Position numbers and translations under genes: made by a program | Origin: Dipteris shenzhenensis | Taxonomy: Eukaryota > Polypodiophyta > Polypodiopsida > Gleicheniales | Strand: one strand, 5' to 3' | Length of the DNA: 64,000 nucleotides | Assembly: GCA_047967505.1 (NCBI GenBank) | Contig: CM106540.1 | Notes under the pieces: generated by a model | What the model was told of the DNA's origin: nothing | What the model saw: the letters and a program-made list of their open reading frames with translations, nothing else | Database searches by the model: none | Shown: piece after piece, positions 45,118 to 57,233 of the stretch | Layout: the number at the start of each line of letters is the position of its first letter | How positions within the stretch are numbered: position 1 is the stretch's first letter

Positions 45118-45274
45118 GCTTGTAGTGAGAGTTGCTCCCAGGCTGCTGATTGTCTCGGCATTGGTAGAGCCTTGAAAAGGCTTCTACCTCCTCCACTGCT
45201 TGTAGTGAGAGTTTCTCCTAGGCTGACTGTCTCAGCATCGATAGAGCCTTAAAAAGGCTTCTACCTCCTCCACT
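45118..45274. repeat. 80-bp tandem duplication
   Basis: gcttgtagtgagagtt starts both copies (45118 and 45198). Both end in aaggcttctacctcctccact; the second copy has a 3-bp deletion. Confidence 0.85.
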
Positions 45275-45379
45275 GACAACACTAGCATAGGTGCTCTTCG
45301 GTAGCTCCTGCACGTGGTTTCCTTTCGGGACCTAGTACACTATGGGCTCCAGGGTTCCATTAGGTTGTGGATCCTTTTT

Positions 45380-47047
45380 TGCAGTGAAGGAGATGAAGAG
45401 AGGTTTATCTTTGCTCTCGCTGTTACTGAGAAGATTAATGATTTGAGAGGTTTTAAACTCAGAGAGAAACTTACGCAAAGTGTCCGCCTCTCTGCCACCT
45501 TGTTTGAACCCAAGATTTATTTGACGACACCAAAATTATGTAAGAAATGATCCTAATCTCACAGTTTATGTTCTAAATGATGCATTGAGGAATCTTACAC
45601 CTCTTCTAAAAGTGTTGTATGTCTAACTTGATAACACATCGAGAGAGAACAAGAATCGAGTTGTGTTGGCAAAACTTTTGCATGCTTGTGGAGAAAGGCA
45701 TATTTCTGAAAGTGAAATTAGGATTCCTTATGGTGGGCCACACACATGACCATATTGATCAGATGTTTAGTCGGTTCTCAGTAAAGCTGAGAAGGAAAGA
45801 AGCATGGGATGGGGATGCAATGATCCGCATTTTATAGGATGCATATGTGCCGAAATCGATAATTGCAAACATGGAAAAAACAACATATTTCACACGCTTT
45901 ATGTTTGGTGACAATGAGCGAATTGATTGATGTATTGAGAAGCTCAACGAGTTAAGCTTTCAACACCAATTTTGAATGAAGAAAGATCAAGAAGGCACGA
46001 TGTTGTTGTGGGGGAAGTTCTATTCTACATCATCGACTTGGGTTCTAGTCAAAGGATTGAAGTTCTTGAAGTGTGTTCCTCATCGTGAGATGTATGTGAC
46101 ACCCTTACAGCCTTTACAATTAGTGAGGGAGGTGCAACGAGCCATGAAAGAGGGGAGAGATGTAAACCCTATAAGTTTAGTCAATGAGATTAGAGAAACA
46201 ATCCAGCATGCTGCAACGTATTTTGAAGATGTGGTATGGACATTGTGGAATCCATTCTTTACATCCCAAATACTTATCAACAATCACCAACTAAATGACC
46301 CCCAAGATGTGTCAGATTTTAGTTGGCCACAATGCATTGAACAAGATTTTGTAAATGCGTGTATGAATGCTTCTTCAAGTGCACATTTACATCCACCTTC
46401 AATGAAGAACTATCTTGGGGAGGAGAGAGAAATGTACCTTGGAGCAAGAAAGTCCAAAAAATCCAAGGAAAGGGTTCAAGAAATGTGGAGTGGTAGCATC
46501 GAGGACTTGGCAGTGAGTATGATGGTTGTTGTGTTAGCAATAGATGATCCTAGTGGATTTCCTTTTTGGATTACTAAAGTTGTGAAAGTAGAAAAGGAAG
46601 GTTCAAAGACCAAGTCAATAGAGGTGCATTGGTTTTTCACCAAGTCCATGGATGCTTTCACAAGTTGATATAACCCAGAGATGGTGGTAACAAGGAAGTG
46701 TGGCCAAAAAGAGAAGAGGGTGACAAAGAATTGCAAGAATTGATACTCTACAATTGGATGAGGTAGATATTTTGGTATGTGCATTTCAATTAACACAAGC
46801 CGGGCATTTACCAAAGGAGACACAATACATAATATCCCAAAAAATTCCAAAGACATTAATCGAATGCAGTGAACAAATGGAAGCCAAGACACGCCATGCA
46901 AAAAAGAGGGTGGCAACTAAACTTGCCCAGGTTGACTTAGAGAATGTTCTAGTGGATAGCCTAGAGGAGGAAGGATCTACAACTTCTACCCCACAAAGCT
47001 TAGGCTCTAGTGCAACTGAAGGTGTAGATGAGTACTATTCTTTGTAG
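45380..47047 (+). pseudogene. Decayed DUF7869-like gene
   Basis: Plus-strand frames give the hallmark order of this large uncharacterised eukaryotic family: LDNTSRENKN near 45630, then FLMVGHTHDHIDQMFSRFS at 45727-45783, then a long open block 45976-46668 (230 codons) with a Lys-rich segment and a Trp-containing C-terminal half, and a frameshifted tail to 47047. The His-x-His and paired Asp motif looks catalytic; the family often occurs in multicopy, transposon-like contexts. Stops (for example near 45633) and at least three frameshifts make it a pseudogene. Family naming is from memory of motifs and should be verified. Confidence 0.6.
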
Positions 47048-47686
47048 GATCAGTCGCATGTATATTTGTGCAAGAATGTGATTTGTACCTTTTTAGGACT
47101 TTGAAATGTGTTATACCATGGTCCTTTTATATGCATTGGATGCATAGGCCCTTATTATATTGGTTTTAAAAAATTAATGTATTTTTTGCAATTTTGGTAT
47201 TCCAAGTATAGGTGTTTGTGCCTGTTTTCCAAAAAATATTTGTCATCAAAATTTTTAAAAAGCATGGTTTTAATGTATTTTTTCAAAAACCATCACGCAA
47301 AAGGCCATCTTTTTCAAATAAATGTAAAAAGGGGAATCTTTGAAAGATTCCCCTAGAGTTCTCTTTTTGAGGTTATAGTTCTCGAATTAGATGTTACACT
47401 GTTAATGGGAGTAGACTCCAAGGCGAGATGAAAGAAGAGTTCGAGAGTAACACTGTGGGCGAGATGGAAGGAGGAGTAAGCTTGAGGAGAGGAGGAATGT
47501 AATGAGAGCAAAGTGGAAGAAGAGTTTGAGAGTAAAGCTATGGCAACAAGTGCAAGACTGTAATGTGAGACTATAGATTTTGAATAAAGTGAGATCTAAG
47601 AAATAATTATTATATTCTTATCATGAGACATTATTTAATGTATATAAGAGATTGGACTGAAAGATGCTTTTTTTTTCATCATCACG
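47048..47686. other. No recognisable gene
   Basis: 3' flank of the DUF7869-like remnant, with two local repeats of gatggaagaag/gagagtaa type near 47420-47540. Confidence 0.4.
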
Positions 47687-47926
47687 CATTTAATATGGAT
47701 CCATGATAAATGTCCCTTATGTATCCATGAGTAAATGCCCCTTATGTATTCACATATTTAATAAAATCAACCAAAATAACATTATGAGCCAATGAAAACA
47801 AGTCACACATTTAATATGTATCCATGATAAATTTCCATTATGTATCTATGAGTAAATGCCCCTTATGTGTTCACACATTTAATAAAATCAACCAAAATAA
47901 CATTATGAACAACAAATACAAAGTTT
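47687..47926. repeat. 121-bp tandem duplication
   Basis: catttaatatg...catgataaat starts both copies (47687 and 47808); both contain taataaaatcaaccaaaat and end near aacattatga. Confidence 0.85.
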
Positions 47927-48009
47927 TGTGACTTTGCACTTATACATGCATCACTTGCCAATAAAGTTTTTCCTACTTCAAAATAAACTCATCTACATGC
48001 TTCACAATG

Positions 48010-48545
48010 AAGTGGACTCTGATGCTTGCTGTGGACACCGTTGCGATGCTTTAGGAGTAAACTCTTTCTCTTGAGGCTTTGATGATTTTGGTGTATATAG
48101 AAGTTCCTCTTTCAGGCATAGAATTTTTCTACTTCTGAGTGTGGACTCGGTTGTGATGTTTTAGGCATAGACTCCATTGGAGGTTGATTCTCCAGGCATA
48201 TATTGAATCTCTGCTTTTAAGTGTGGGCTCGATTGTGATGCCTTGGGCATAGACTCCTCGAGAGGATGTGATGCTTGCAGCATAGAATGAATCTCTACTT
48301 CCACTCATAGACTCTATTGGGATGCTTCAGGCATAGACTCCCCTAAAACTTGTGGTGCTTTGGCTGTAGATCGAGTCTCTATTTCCGCGAGTGGACTTTG
48401 TTCTATGCTTTGGGTTTAGACTCCTCAGGCATATGTTGAATCTCTACTTTTGCTCTTGTGATGCTTTGGGAGTAGACTCCTTTAAAGGAGGCTATGATGC
48501 ATTGATAGTATTTTGAGTCTCTACTTCCTCGAGGGCCTTTGATGC
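48010..48545 (-). repeat. Minisatellite of degenerate ~50-110 bp units, coding-like on the minus strand
   Basis: Plus-strand words ggcatagactcc, gaatctctactt and tgtgatgcttt recur five or more times. On the minus strand the units translate to repeats of the kind RDSIYA-x-S-I and RGVYA. This would be a repetitive C-terminal region following the conserved block at 48857-48492. Confidence 0.65.
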
Positions 48546-49213
48546 AGATTTGGGTGTCTCATTTACTTCAATTGGAGATTGAGAAATTAGATATCGAATG
48601 GCATGAGCCACAAATGTATATAGTCTTGTATTAGAATATGTAGACATTGAGGATTGTGAGCCCTTCACATCAAATATTTCATTGAGGAGAAACTTGCAGT
48701 TGTAGCACACTCTCCACCCATAGCTGTGTGCATCATTTTGCTCTACAACCTCGCATCTTTGTAAGTCCATTGCTTCTTGCAAGTCACCATCATACTTTGT
48801 GGCTTGTCCAATTGCACTTATTAACCTTGATGTAGACCTATCCATCATAACATACAAGGGAATGAATAATTACATTGCAAAAGATACATACCATGAAAGT
48901 TACACTGCATTAAGATTAAACTTACTCTAACACATTGCCGTTGAATTGGCAAAATAACATTTCTTGGCCTAAAGGTCCAAAGCCACCAAATTGGCAAAAA
49001 TAACATTTCTTGGCCTGAAGGTCCAAAGCCACCAAACTCCAATGTCAACTACATGGCCAATTAAGAATCTTTATTATTTGACTACATCTTACTTCTAGCA
49101 AAAGTAAATATGAGGTTGCAGTGTCACTTACTCCTCATAATATGGCAAAATAATAGCTCATATGATGTTCATATTGAGAGATTGCAGCCATGTGCAAATA
49201 TCTCCTATTGACT
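48491..49213 (-). repeat. Left arm of a long inverted repeat
   Basis: The reverse complement matches 53329-54006 almost throughout. The arm is 45 bp longer because aataacatttcttggcct...aattggcaaa is duplicated in tandem around 48950-49040. Confidence 0.85.
48492..48857 (-). pseudogene. Unrecognised coding block, copy 1 (about 121 codons)
   Basis: Open from ATG 48857 to 48492. It contains RVCYNCKF with a CxxC pair, then EIFDVKGSQSS and SPIEVNETP. The same block is on the plus strand at 53641-53982. Its conservation between two copies suggests a former coding exon, but I cannot name the family. No start-side exons could be joined. Confidence 0.4.
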
Positions 49214-52200
49214 TTTTATTATTATTGAGCCATGTAGAAAGCAGGGAATCAATGACATATACACACTTTCCAAAAACTGTAGGAAACCAAGATATAATTA
49301 TACTGCATCAAAAAATGAACGAACATTAGCTCATTAGCTCATTAGATTTAATCAAAATATAAATACTAGGAAAAAATTTTATACTTGTGTAGTCTGCATA
49401 CCTATCTCTCGCTACAAGCTTGTGAGAGATTCTTCCTGTTCTTGATGTCCCCTTGGTACAACTGCACGTAAACATGTATAAAAATTGACCAATGTGTTTG
49501 CTGGAGACACCTCGCTATCATTAGGATTTATGATGTCGAGGTTATCTTATGCTTTGCAAAAATATCATGATTCCGTCTTTCAGACTCAATCAAATATTTT
49601 GTCGGGTGCTTAAAAATGCATATAGTGGCCATATTAAAATTGAAGGGAAGAACTTTTGAAATTTGCTCTGGAGTGAATCTTCTGGAGTCCCTGGCTTGTC
49701 TAGAGAATTCATTACAAGCATAAGCATAATGCTAACCATCAATCGGCTCAAATTTACAATGCAGCAAGAATTTTCTCTTTGCCTCTTTCAAAATTTTCTC
49801 AAAATTTGCGTCTTTAGCCTATTCATGCAGAATTTGTCGAAGGTATCGTGTGAAGAATTTGGTGAATGTCTCCTCCAAATGCGTAGGTCCTGCAAACATT
49901 ATTCCATTGTCATGGCTACCTATATTTGGGCAGATCATGATTGGACGAAGACTACTTTAGAGATCACACATTTCTTGCCATCCACCAAAGCCTTGAATAT
50001 CTGCATCACATAAGATATATCAAGATTCCTATTGTTGGTAAAAATAATTGCCGACTCCACATCTCAATGTCATGGAAGTTCATTACACTTCAATGACATA
50101 CCATTGCCCTGAGCTCTATGCTTCAAGGGTATTTTTGTGTGAAGTGAGATAATGTAATGTCATAATCAGTGGCATCTAGTGGTCCAACAGGAGCTTCCTC
50201 AGGCTTCTCGACATCTAGTGCCCTCCCTCTTGAGCCTGCCAACTCCTCATCTCCATCCACTTGTAACAATTCCTTCTCCTTCATTATTTTAGTCACTACC
50301 CTTCTAGCCTCCCCTTTGGCTTTAGGGTATTGCAATGCTTGCTTTCTTCTTTTTTATTTTTCCAAGCCTACAAGTCCATTTGGAGATCATATGCAACTGA
50401 TATCACATAATGATTAGTCAAATAGGCTTCATTTGAAATGGTTTCAAAAAAAGGTGATTCAATGGATATCATATTATGAGGAACAATTGACATTAGTAAA
50501 CTATTCGAGAAGCCTGTTTAAAATATTGTATGAAAATAATTTCTCTTTGATTTTATCGTCTAATTATTATGAAAACAATTGCGCTTAGTAGGATATTTAT
50601 TAATTAAAAGGCAAGAGAAGGGTGAAAGGAAAGGAAAAGGGAAAAGAATCATGAAGGGAAAGAAAAAGGGAAAAGAAGGAAAGGAATACAAATGACATCT
50701 GAATCCAACCCAAATTTGTGAGAATATGTTTCATGGTTATTACAAGACCTGTGCAGAGTATCATTGCCATTGAGCTACATCTTATGATGTTGAGGAAAGA
50801 CATGGAACAAAATGAGGAGCCATGGAATGCAAGGTTATTTAAGAAATATATAACTTCTAACATGGTTGTGGGAATCAAGATGGAACCAAAGACCATACTT
50901 AGATATTTTTGTGAAGTACTCACAACCTCATATTGGGGGCTATCATTTTATCTTATCAAGAAATCTAAATAAGTTTGCAATGCCACCTCCTCCACCATCA
51001 AGCTTTACAAAATTACAAACTCCATTAGAGGCTCTTATGGATGAATGGAATACATTTCCAAGTACAGAGGCAAGTAGCTTGTGTCAAAAGGTTATGGTTG
51101 AGTACTTTAAGACATCTTCACTCAAGATAGACCATCAGTCAATAGCAGAGAGGGAACAAGTAGGATGAGAGGGGTGCTAGTTTGGTTCAGAGGGATGCTA
51201 GTTTGGTGGCTTAGAAGTAGCCTAGACAAGGAGCCCCATGTCAAGGTTCTGCATGCAAACTCTTTGAGATAGAAACAAAAGAAGATGTTGCATAATTCGA
51301 ACAGAAAAATGAAAAAGCAACACAACCATTGTGTACTAAAGAAGTACAAAAGATAGAAGAAGAGGAAGGATGATCCACGGACATGTTGGTGCAACCTATC
51401 AAAGGAAAACAAAAACACAAAATAGAAAAAATTAAGATTGCAAGGGCCATAGTTCCAAAGGCTACTTTCAAAAAAAGACAGCGTTCCTCCGCTCAGAAAC
51501 TACAGGTAAAAGAGAAATCCTAGACATAGTTCCGAAGGCTACTTTTAAAAAAAGGCAACATTCCTCTGCTCAAAAACTATAGGTAAAAGAGGAAGAGGAG
51601 GACATCGAAATAAAGATGAAGAAGAGTAAGATCAGGAGGTTGAGGAAGATAAAGATGCTGTGAATGCTCGAGATGTGGAGTAAGCAACTATTTTTACCAA
51701 CAATAGGAATCTTGATATATCTTATGCGATGTACATATTCAAGGCTTTGGTGGATGGCAAGATCTTACGTCCAATCATGATTTGTCCAAATATAGGTAGC
51801 CATGATAGTGGAATTATGTTTGTAGGACCTATGCATTTTGAGGAGATGTTCACCAGATTCTTCGACAAATTCTACATGAATAGGCTACAGATGCAAATTC
51901 TGAGAGAATTTTGAAAGAGGCAAAGAGAAAATTATTGTTGCATTGTAAATTTGAGCGGATTGATGGTCATCATTATGCTTATGCTTGTAATAAACTCTCT
52001 AGACAAGCAAGGGACTCTAGAAGATTCACTCCAGAGCAAATTGGGACAAGCCCCAAGTATTCTTTATTGATGAAGTTTCTTCCAATGATATTCGCCAATT
52101 CATTGATAGAATACTATATACCACCATTAGTAGAGTTGGAATTTGCAATATATTGTCATTTTTATCAATAAAGAAAACAAGGAAGAGATGCATAGCACTT

Positions 52201-52223
52201 TGGAGAAAGTTTATGCCTATGAT
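49214..52223. other. Spacer of the inverted repeat; decayed frames only
   Basis: Plus-strand frames at 50866-51168, 51729-51914 and 51911-52171 and the minus frame at 50335-50123 look protein-like, but none exceeds 120 codons and none shows a motif I know. A local direct repeat (ccaaaggctacttt...aaaaa) is present near 51460 and 51530. Confidence 0.35.
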
Positions 52224-52860
52224 TTAAAGATCTACAATGGTGTGTATGTTGGAGTAGCAAGAAGGATTCAACATGTTAAGCAAAAGGGAGAGTTTATTCA
52301 TGAGAGATAGGCCCAATATATAGGCACGAGTTACATCCAGTAGTAGTGACATCATATGTGAGTTCAGTAGAGCATCTAGATCCACAAATCTCTCAATCAG
52401 TTCCATGATTCTCTCAATCACACACCACACACCTAGATTCACTCAATCGCACCTACTATGACAACCAACCAGGCACACCATGTATTCATAACCTTAGACC
52501 TTAAAACCCTAGGTATAATCCCATTACATCAATTTGTTCTTCATTCCCCCCCACAAATTGATGACCTCAACCCTAGCAGTAGTCCATGGGAAACTTCATG
52601 GCTTGCCCACCTCTAGTGGCAACACACATGATCCACAACCTGGTACTCACTCTAGTTGCATCAGCAGAAAGCAGTAGACTCATTTGAGCATCCTCATCCC
52701 AACATGATCTCACTCTGACTTTGGTCTTTCGGTTTACTGTTGGGAGATAGACAATGACTATGCATGGGAATACCCTTAGATCTAGCAAGGTAAAACATAT
52801 GACTATCATTTGAGGGGGACATCCTAAGGCAGAGAACCCTTATTGACCACACACACAAAA
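52224..52860 (-). mobile_element. Remnant of the same non-coding LTR family as 15529-17240
   Basis: The segment at 52810-52860 (gagggggacatcctaaggcagagaacccttattgac) corresponds to 15905-15955. A polypyrimidine block (cattccccccc) at about 52542-52551 sits where the reversed polypurine tract would be. No protein coding. Confidence 0.4.
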
Positions 52861-53328
52861 ATTCTAAGTTGAAGATGTGGGGAAGTACCCCCCTTTGATG
52901 GCATGCCTTGTCCTTTCCTCCTTCTCTTCCAAGCTACCATAGTGTGAGGTACATTGTCATTGGAGAGGTTCTTGGTGTAGCTCTTTTTGTAACTCCTTTG
53001 CTCTTTGTCCTTCTCCACACTCTTTAATGTATCTTGTCCATATTCTGCAATACAAGATCCTTGTAGTCCTTCACCTTCTGTGAGTGTCCAAGCCTTAAAA
53101 ACATTTTGTGAATTCTCTAAATTGAAGAGGGTCTTACAACTTGTCATGCAAGGGCAATGTCTACTCTTGTACAAGAGATGGTCATGATTGTATGGCAAAG
53201 TATAGTCAATAAAAGACAAGTTCATCTCATACATCATGAAAGATATTGAAACCATAACTATGGCATCTTGGTGTGCATCTTGTCCTTGGTCCATCGTTGC
53301 ACTTGATACGTGGTTCTTCCCACAGGCA

Positions 53329-54006
53329 AGTCAACAGGAGATATTTGCACCTGGCTGCAATCTCTCAATATGGACAATGTACAAGTTATCATTTTGCCAT
53401 ATTATGAGGAGTAAGTAACACCGCAACCTCATATTTACTTTTGCTAGAAGGAAGATGTAGTCAAATATTAAAGATTCTTAATTGGCCATGCAGTTCACAT
53501 TGGAGTTTGGTGACTTTGGACCTTCAGGCCAAGAAATGTTATCTTGCCAATTCAATAGCAATGTGTTAGCATAAGTTTAATCTTAATGCATTGTAACTTA
53601 TATGGTATGTATCTTTTGCGATGTACTTATTCATTCCCTTGTATGTTATGATGGACAGGTCTACATCAAGGTTAATAAGTGCAATCAGATAAGCCAAAAA
53701 GTATGATGGTGACTTGCAAGAAGCAATGGACTTACAAAGATGAGAGATTGTAGAGCAAAATGATGCACATAGTTGTGGGTGGAGAGTGTGCTACAACTGC
53801 AAGTTTTTCCTCGATGAAATATTTGATGTGAAGGGCTCACAATCCTCAATGTCTACATATTTTGATGCAAAAATATATACATTTGTGGCTCATACCATTC
53901 GATACGTAATTGCTCAATCTCCAATTGAAGTAAATGAGACACCCCAATGTGCATCAAAGGCCCTCGAGGAAGTAGAGACTTAATATATTACCAATGCATC
54001 ACAGCC
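53329..54006 (+). repeat. Right arm of the long inverted repeat
   Basis: Matches the reverse complement of 48491-49213, minus the 45-bp extra unit. Homology ends just after gcatcacagcc. Confidence 0.85.
53641..53982 (+). pseudogene. Unrecognised coding block, copy 2
   Basis: Same protein block as 48857-48492, in the opposite orientation. It has stops near 53690 and 53746 and is then open from 53786 to 53982 (CYNCKFFLDEIFDVKGSQ and SPIEVNETP). A true-gene versus repeat origin is undecided. Confidence 0.4.
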
Positions 54007-55322
54007 TTGGATGCATCCCAACAAGCTAATGAGTAAAAAATGGATATAGGATAAATACAATGATTGAGATCCAGCCTCCTATCTACAAGATTTTCTTGAA
54101 ATCGTCTCTGCTTGTTTATCTTCTTATAAAAGCTCTCCATGGACTAGTCCCACCTTTGTTTTATGGAAATTTTGAACCCCATGGTTATTCCAAGCAATCT
54201 TGGGTTGCCGAGGGACCCCTGCAAAATGGCTTCATCAAGCTCAAGACAAGCGGCATAAAATATGTCATTACTGATGTGGCTTTTCATCTTTGTTCCTTCA
54301 CTCGAGACCTATCGAGGTATTTAAACTTAGTTTTCTCTCCTACTATCCAAGCTATAATTGTTCACATATTATTAATTAGTCAAATCAAGCCATCTTGACA
54401 TGCTCAATGGTGTAATCTAGAGAGATCTTTGCCATCTTTGAAGACCTATGTACCGATAGATTCCCCACACATTACATTGATGAAAAATGACAAGTTAGCT
54501 GTATGATAATTAAGGCTAGAGGAGGTAGGCACTGGCTAGAGGAAGTAGGCACTGGTAAGAAAATACATTTTCCTTGGTTTAGGATTAACTACAATCCCCA
54601 CAAAATATAACTTTTAGTAATTTCCAAACAACCACCGTGCAGTAAACCCAAAGTAATCCCAAACAAGCAAAAATGTAAATCCCAAAAGTATACTAATTCC
54701 AAACAACCACCACACTTGTTTTAGTGACAATGACTATGCATGAGGCATTAGGAAAAAAGGGAGCTCATTTCGGGGCCCTAAGAGAAATCCACAATTTCTT
54801 CTTTTTGCGTGAGTCCAAAATATGGGAAAGTAATAAAATACTCCTTAAAATATTCATAAGTATTGTAAACATGTCAGAGGATGAAAGAATAAAGATATTC
54901 TTCTATATTCACTCCCATATCTCATGAACATTATTATTCAATGCTAGTACAAGCCACGTCTTTCTCTCAATCATTTTCTAGCCATCTCCATGATTCTTAA
55001 GCTTCTCTATCAGAACACCATAACTAATCTCACCATATGCTCATTTTTCAAAGTTTACCACCTTCAAGATTCTTTACCTTATGAAATCGCGAAGCAATGG
55101 AAAAACACTGCACTCAAATTGGCAACACCGAATTCCAACTCTACAGAACAAGCCAACAAGAGATGGCAACACCATCTTTATATTGATTTAGTTGAAGAAT
55201 ATGTGCCTCTTCCAAAATGACAACATGTCGACACCATGCAAAGAGAAAACATGAGGAGAGAAGGTTTATAACATATTGACTTATGGTGTGATGGGAAGAT
55301 TTATCCAAATTTTCTTGTCTAA
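54007..55322. other. No supported gene; coding-like patch near 54990-55220
   Basis: The 54990-55220 plus frame (KVYHLQDSLPYEIAKQWKN) reads like protein and may be an upstream part of the 55323-55962 model, but no splice link was found. A local direct repeat (ctagaggaagtaggcactgg) sits at 54520-54555. Confidence 0.35.
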
Positions 55323-55962
55323 AGTTCAACACCACCATTCTCAAATCTGACAACATTGCTGAAATTTGTGGGTGACAGAACAAAAGGTATGCATCGATAC
55401 ATCACGGATCATTATCAAGTTGCACACATGTATAAGTCTTTATATGAGCAAGAGGCAAACACAAAAATACAGCAGATAGCCAAAAGCTCTAGATTGAAAG
55501 AGCAGTTACATAATGAAATTCAAGAACATACAAAGACGAGGGAGAAGTTACGTAAAGCAAGATCGAAAGCGACCCCTTTGGGAGATAGGCTTACAAGAAG
55601 AAAACTTCGCAACCTTGTAGAATTGAAAGCAGGAAGTGGAGGGTGCAAGCATCAAGTATAAGTAGCAAGGTGAGATTGTTTAAAGCGTTTACTATTTGCA
55701 ATGTGGATATGTAAATCTTCCTTTGTTAACTCTTATTTACGCATCCAATTTATAGGAAATTTTCAGAGTCCCAAAAGAAAATGTTGATCTGAACGCTCTT
55801 CCCATAAAACAAATGAAAGGTCTATTTTCAACAACTATTGCAAAAGGGATGATTGAGCAGCATTCGGGGCAGGTAAACTATGAATATCCATCTTGTCAAA
55901 ATTGTGATCATATTTGTGCCTTGGAAGATCATCTTCTACATCAGTTCATGAATATATCAATG
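55323..55962 (+). CDS. Possible two-exon gene fragment with coiled-coil segment
   Basis: Exon A, open from 55323 to 55655, ends caa/gtataag. Exon B starts at 55756 after tttatag and ends at 55962 with tg/gtaagatc. Both junctions keep phase 0 through the first intron (100 bp). The product has a charged helical segment (YEQEANTKIQQIAKSSRLKE, then KTREKLRKARSKA), a junction reading EIFRVPKENVDLNAL, and a CQNCDH pair. No domain is recognised and outer exons are missing, so this may be a fragment or decayed gene. Confidence 0.35.
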
Positions 55963-57233
55963 GTAAGATCGATTTGTACTAAAGAATTTTTCTAAAAATG
56001 GCTCTTAATAAACTTGCACTCGACAAAGGAGTTGTCAAGCTACACACTGAATCGAGACACATGAGCTCATGAAACTATGAAGGATATGATTCAGACCACT
56101 TTTGTTTTCTAGTAGGTTAATGATGACATAGAAGAAGGAAGAACACTTTGCACCTATTACAAGTTGACAAATATGCCAACAACTATGGTATTTGTCCTTT
56201 GACTAGACAAAGGATGCAAGCCACTCTTTGCACTTGGCTTCTTGGTCAGTTTTTGGTTGTTAAGTGACTCTTGGCACTTGGCTTCTTGGCCTTCCAGCTA
56301 GTTTGAGCTCAAAAGCCTCTATACATGAGGCATAACTTATCCCATCGAGAGTTGTATTCCATACTTGAGTCAATTTTGTCAAGAATATCCAATTCCAGAT
56401 TTGTGTTAAGGAAGGTATTATTGGCTCTCAAGTACAGGTATATTAGTTTGATACTGATTTGGAATTGTAAATTAAAGCTTTGATCTATCGTGAATGCTAG
56501 GCTTCTAAAAGGGCGCTCGATTTACCTTCTAATGCAGCTTGAATCTGATCGTCTCACTACTGGTTTTGCCTTTTGTGATTTGCACCTTTTTGCAGCTTAA
56601 CAAAGTGTGATTTGTATTGATTATCATTGTGGTTGTAGATGTGCATCATTATTACTATGAATTTAGTGGTGCTTCTGAACCAAAGACCTAATCAAGGCCA
56701 TCGAAAGGGTTGGAGAAGTCTCCAAGATCCTTTTTGCTTCTATCAATAGCATGTAAGGTAGTAATTGTAACTTCAAAAGCTATGATGTTTGCCAGTGTTC
56801 AATTTGGAAATTTGGCACATGAATTGTGTGGGATATAGACCTAAATGGGAGGGTTCTTTGATTGCCAACCACAGGTGAATACAGCCTTCAAGCACGGGAA
56901 AAAGATTTTGCAAAACGTGCTTCCGAGGTGCAATTCGCAACACATATCTGATTTGGCAACTGTTCCACTACTTTTTCTCTGCCTCAAATAAATTGTCAAA
57001 AGATGATGAGAATTTAAATTTCTCCTAGCGCGTGCTTGTGATTTTATCGACGTTCGACTACGATTGCAACTATTGACATTAAGGTAATATGCCAATATCT
57101 TATCCATTTGTGAGACTTTCTTGGCGCCAATATTCTCGACGTTAATATTCTCGACACCGAGGGAAGGGCCCATTCCCCTGGATTATAACTCTTTGGGAAA
57201 GGAAGTGCACTGCCTCCCCACCCACATTATATG
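55963..57233. other. No recognisable gene
   Basis: AT-rich with short frames. It contains a direct repeat of cttggcttcttgg within 56230-56300. Confidence 0.4.
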
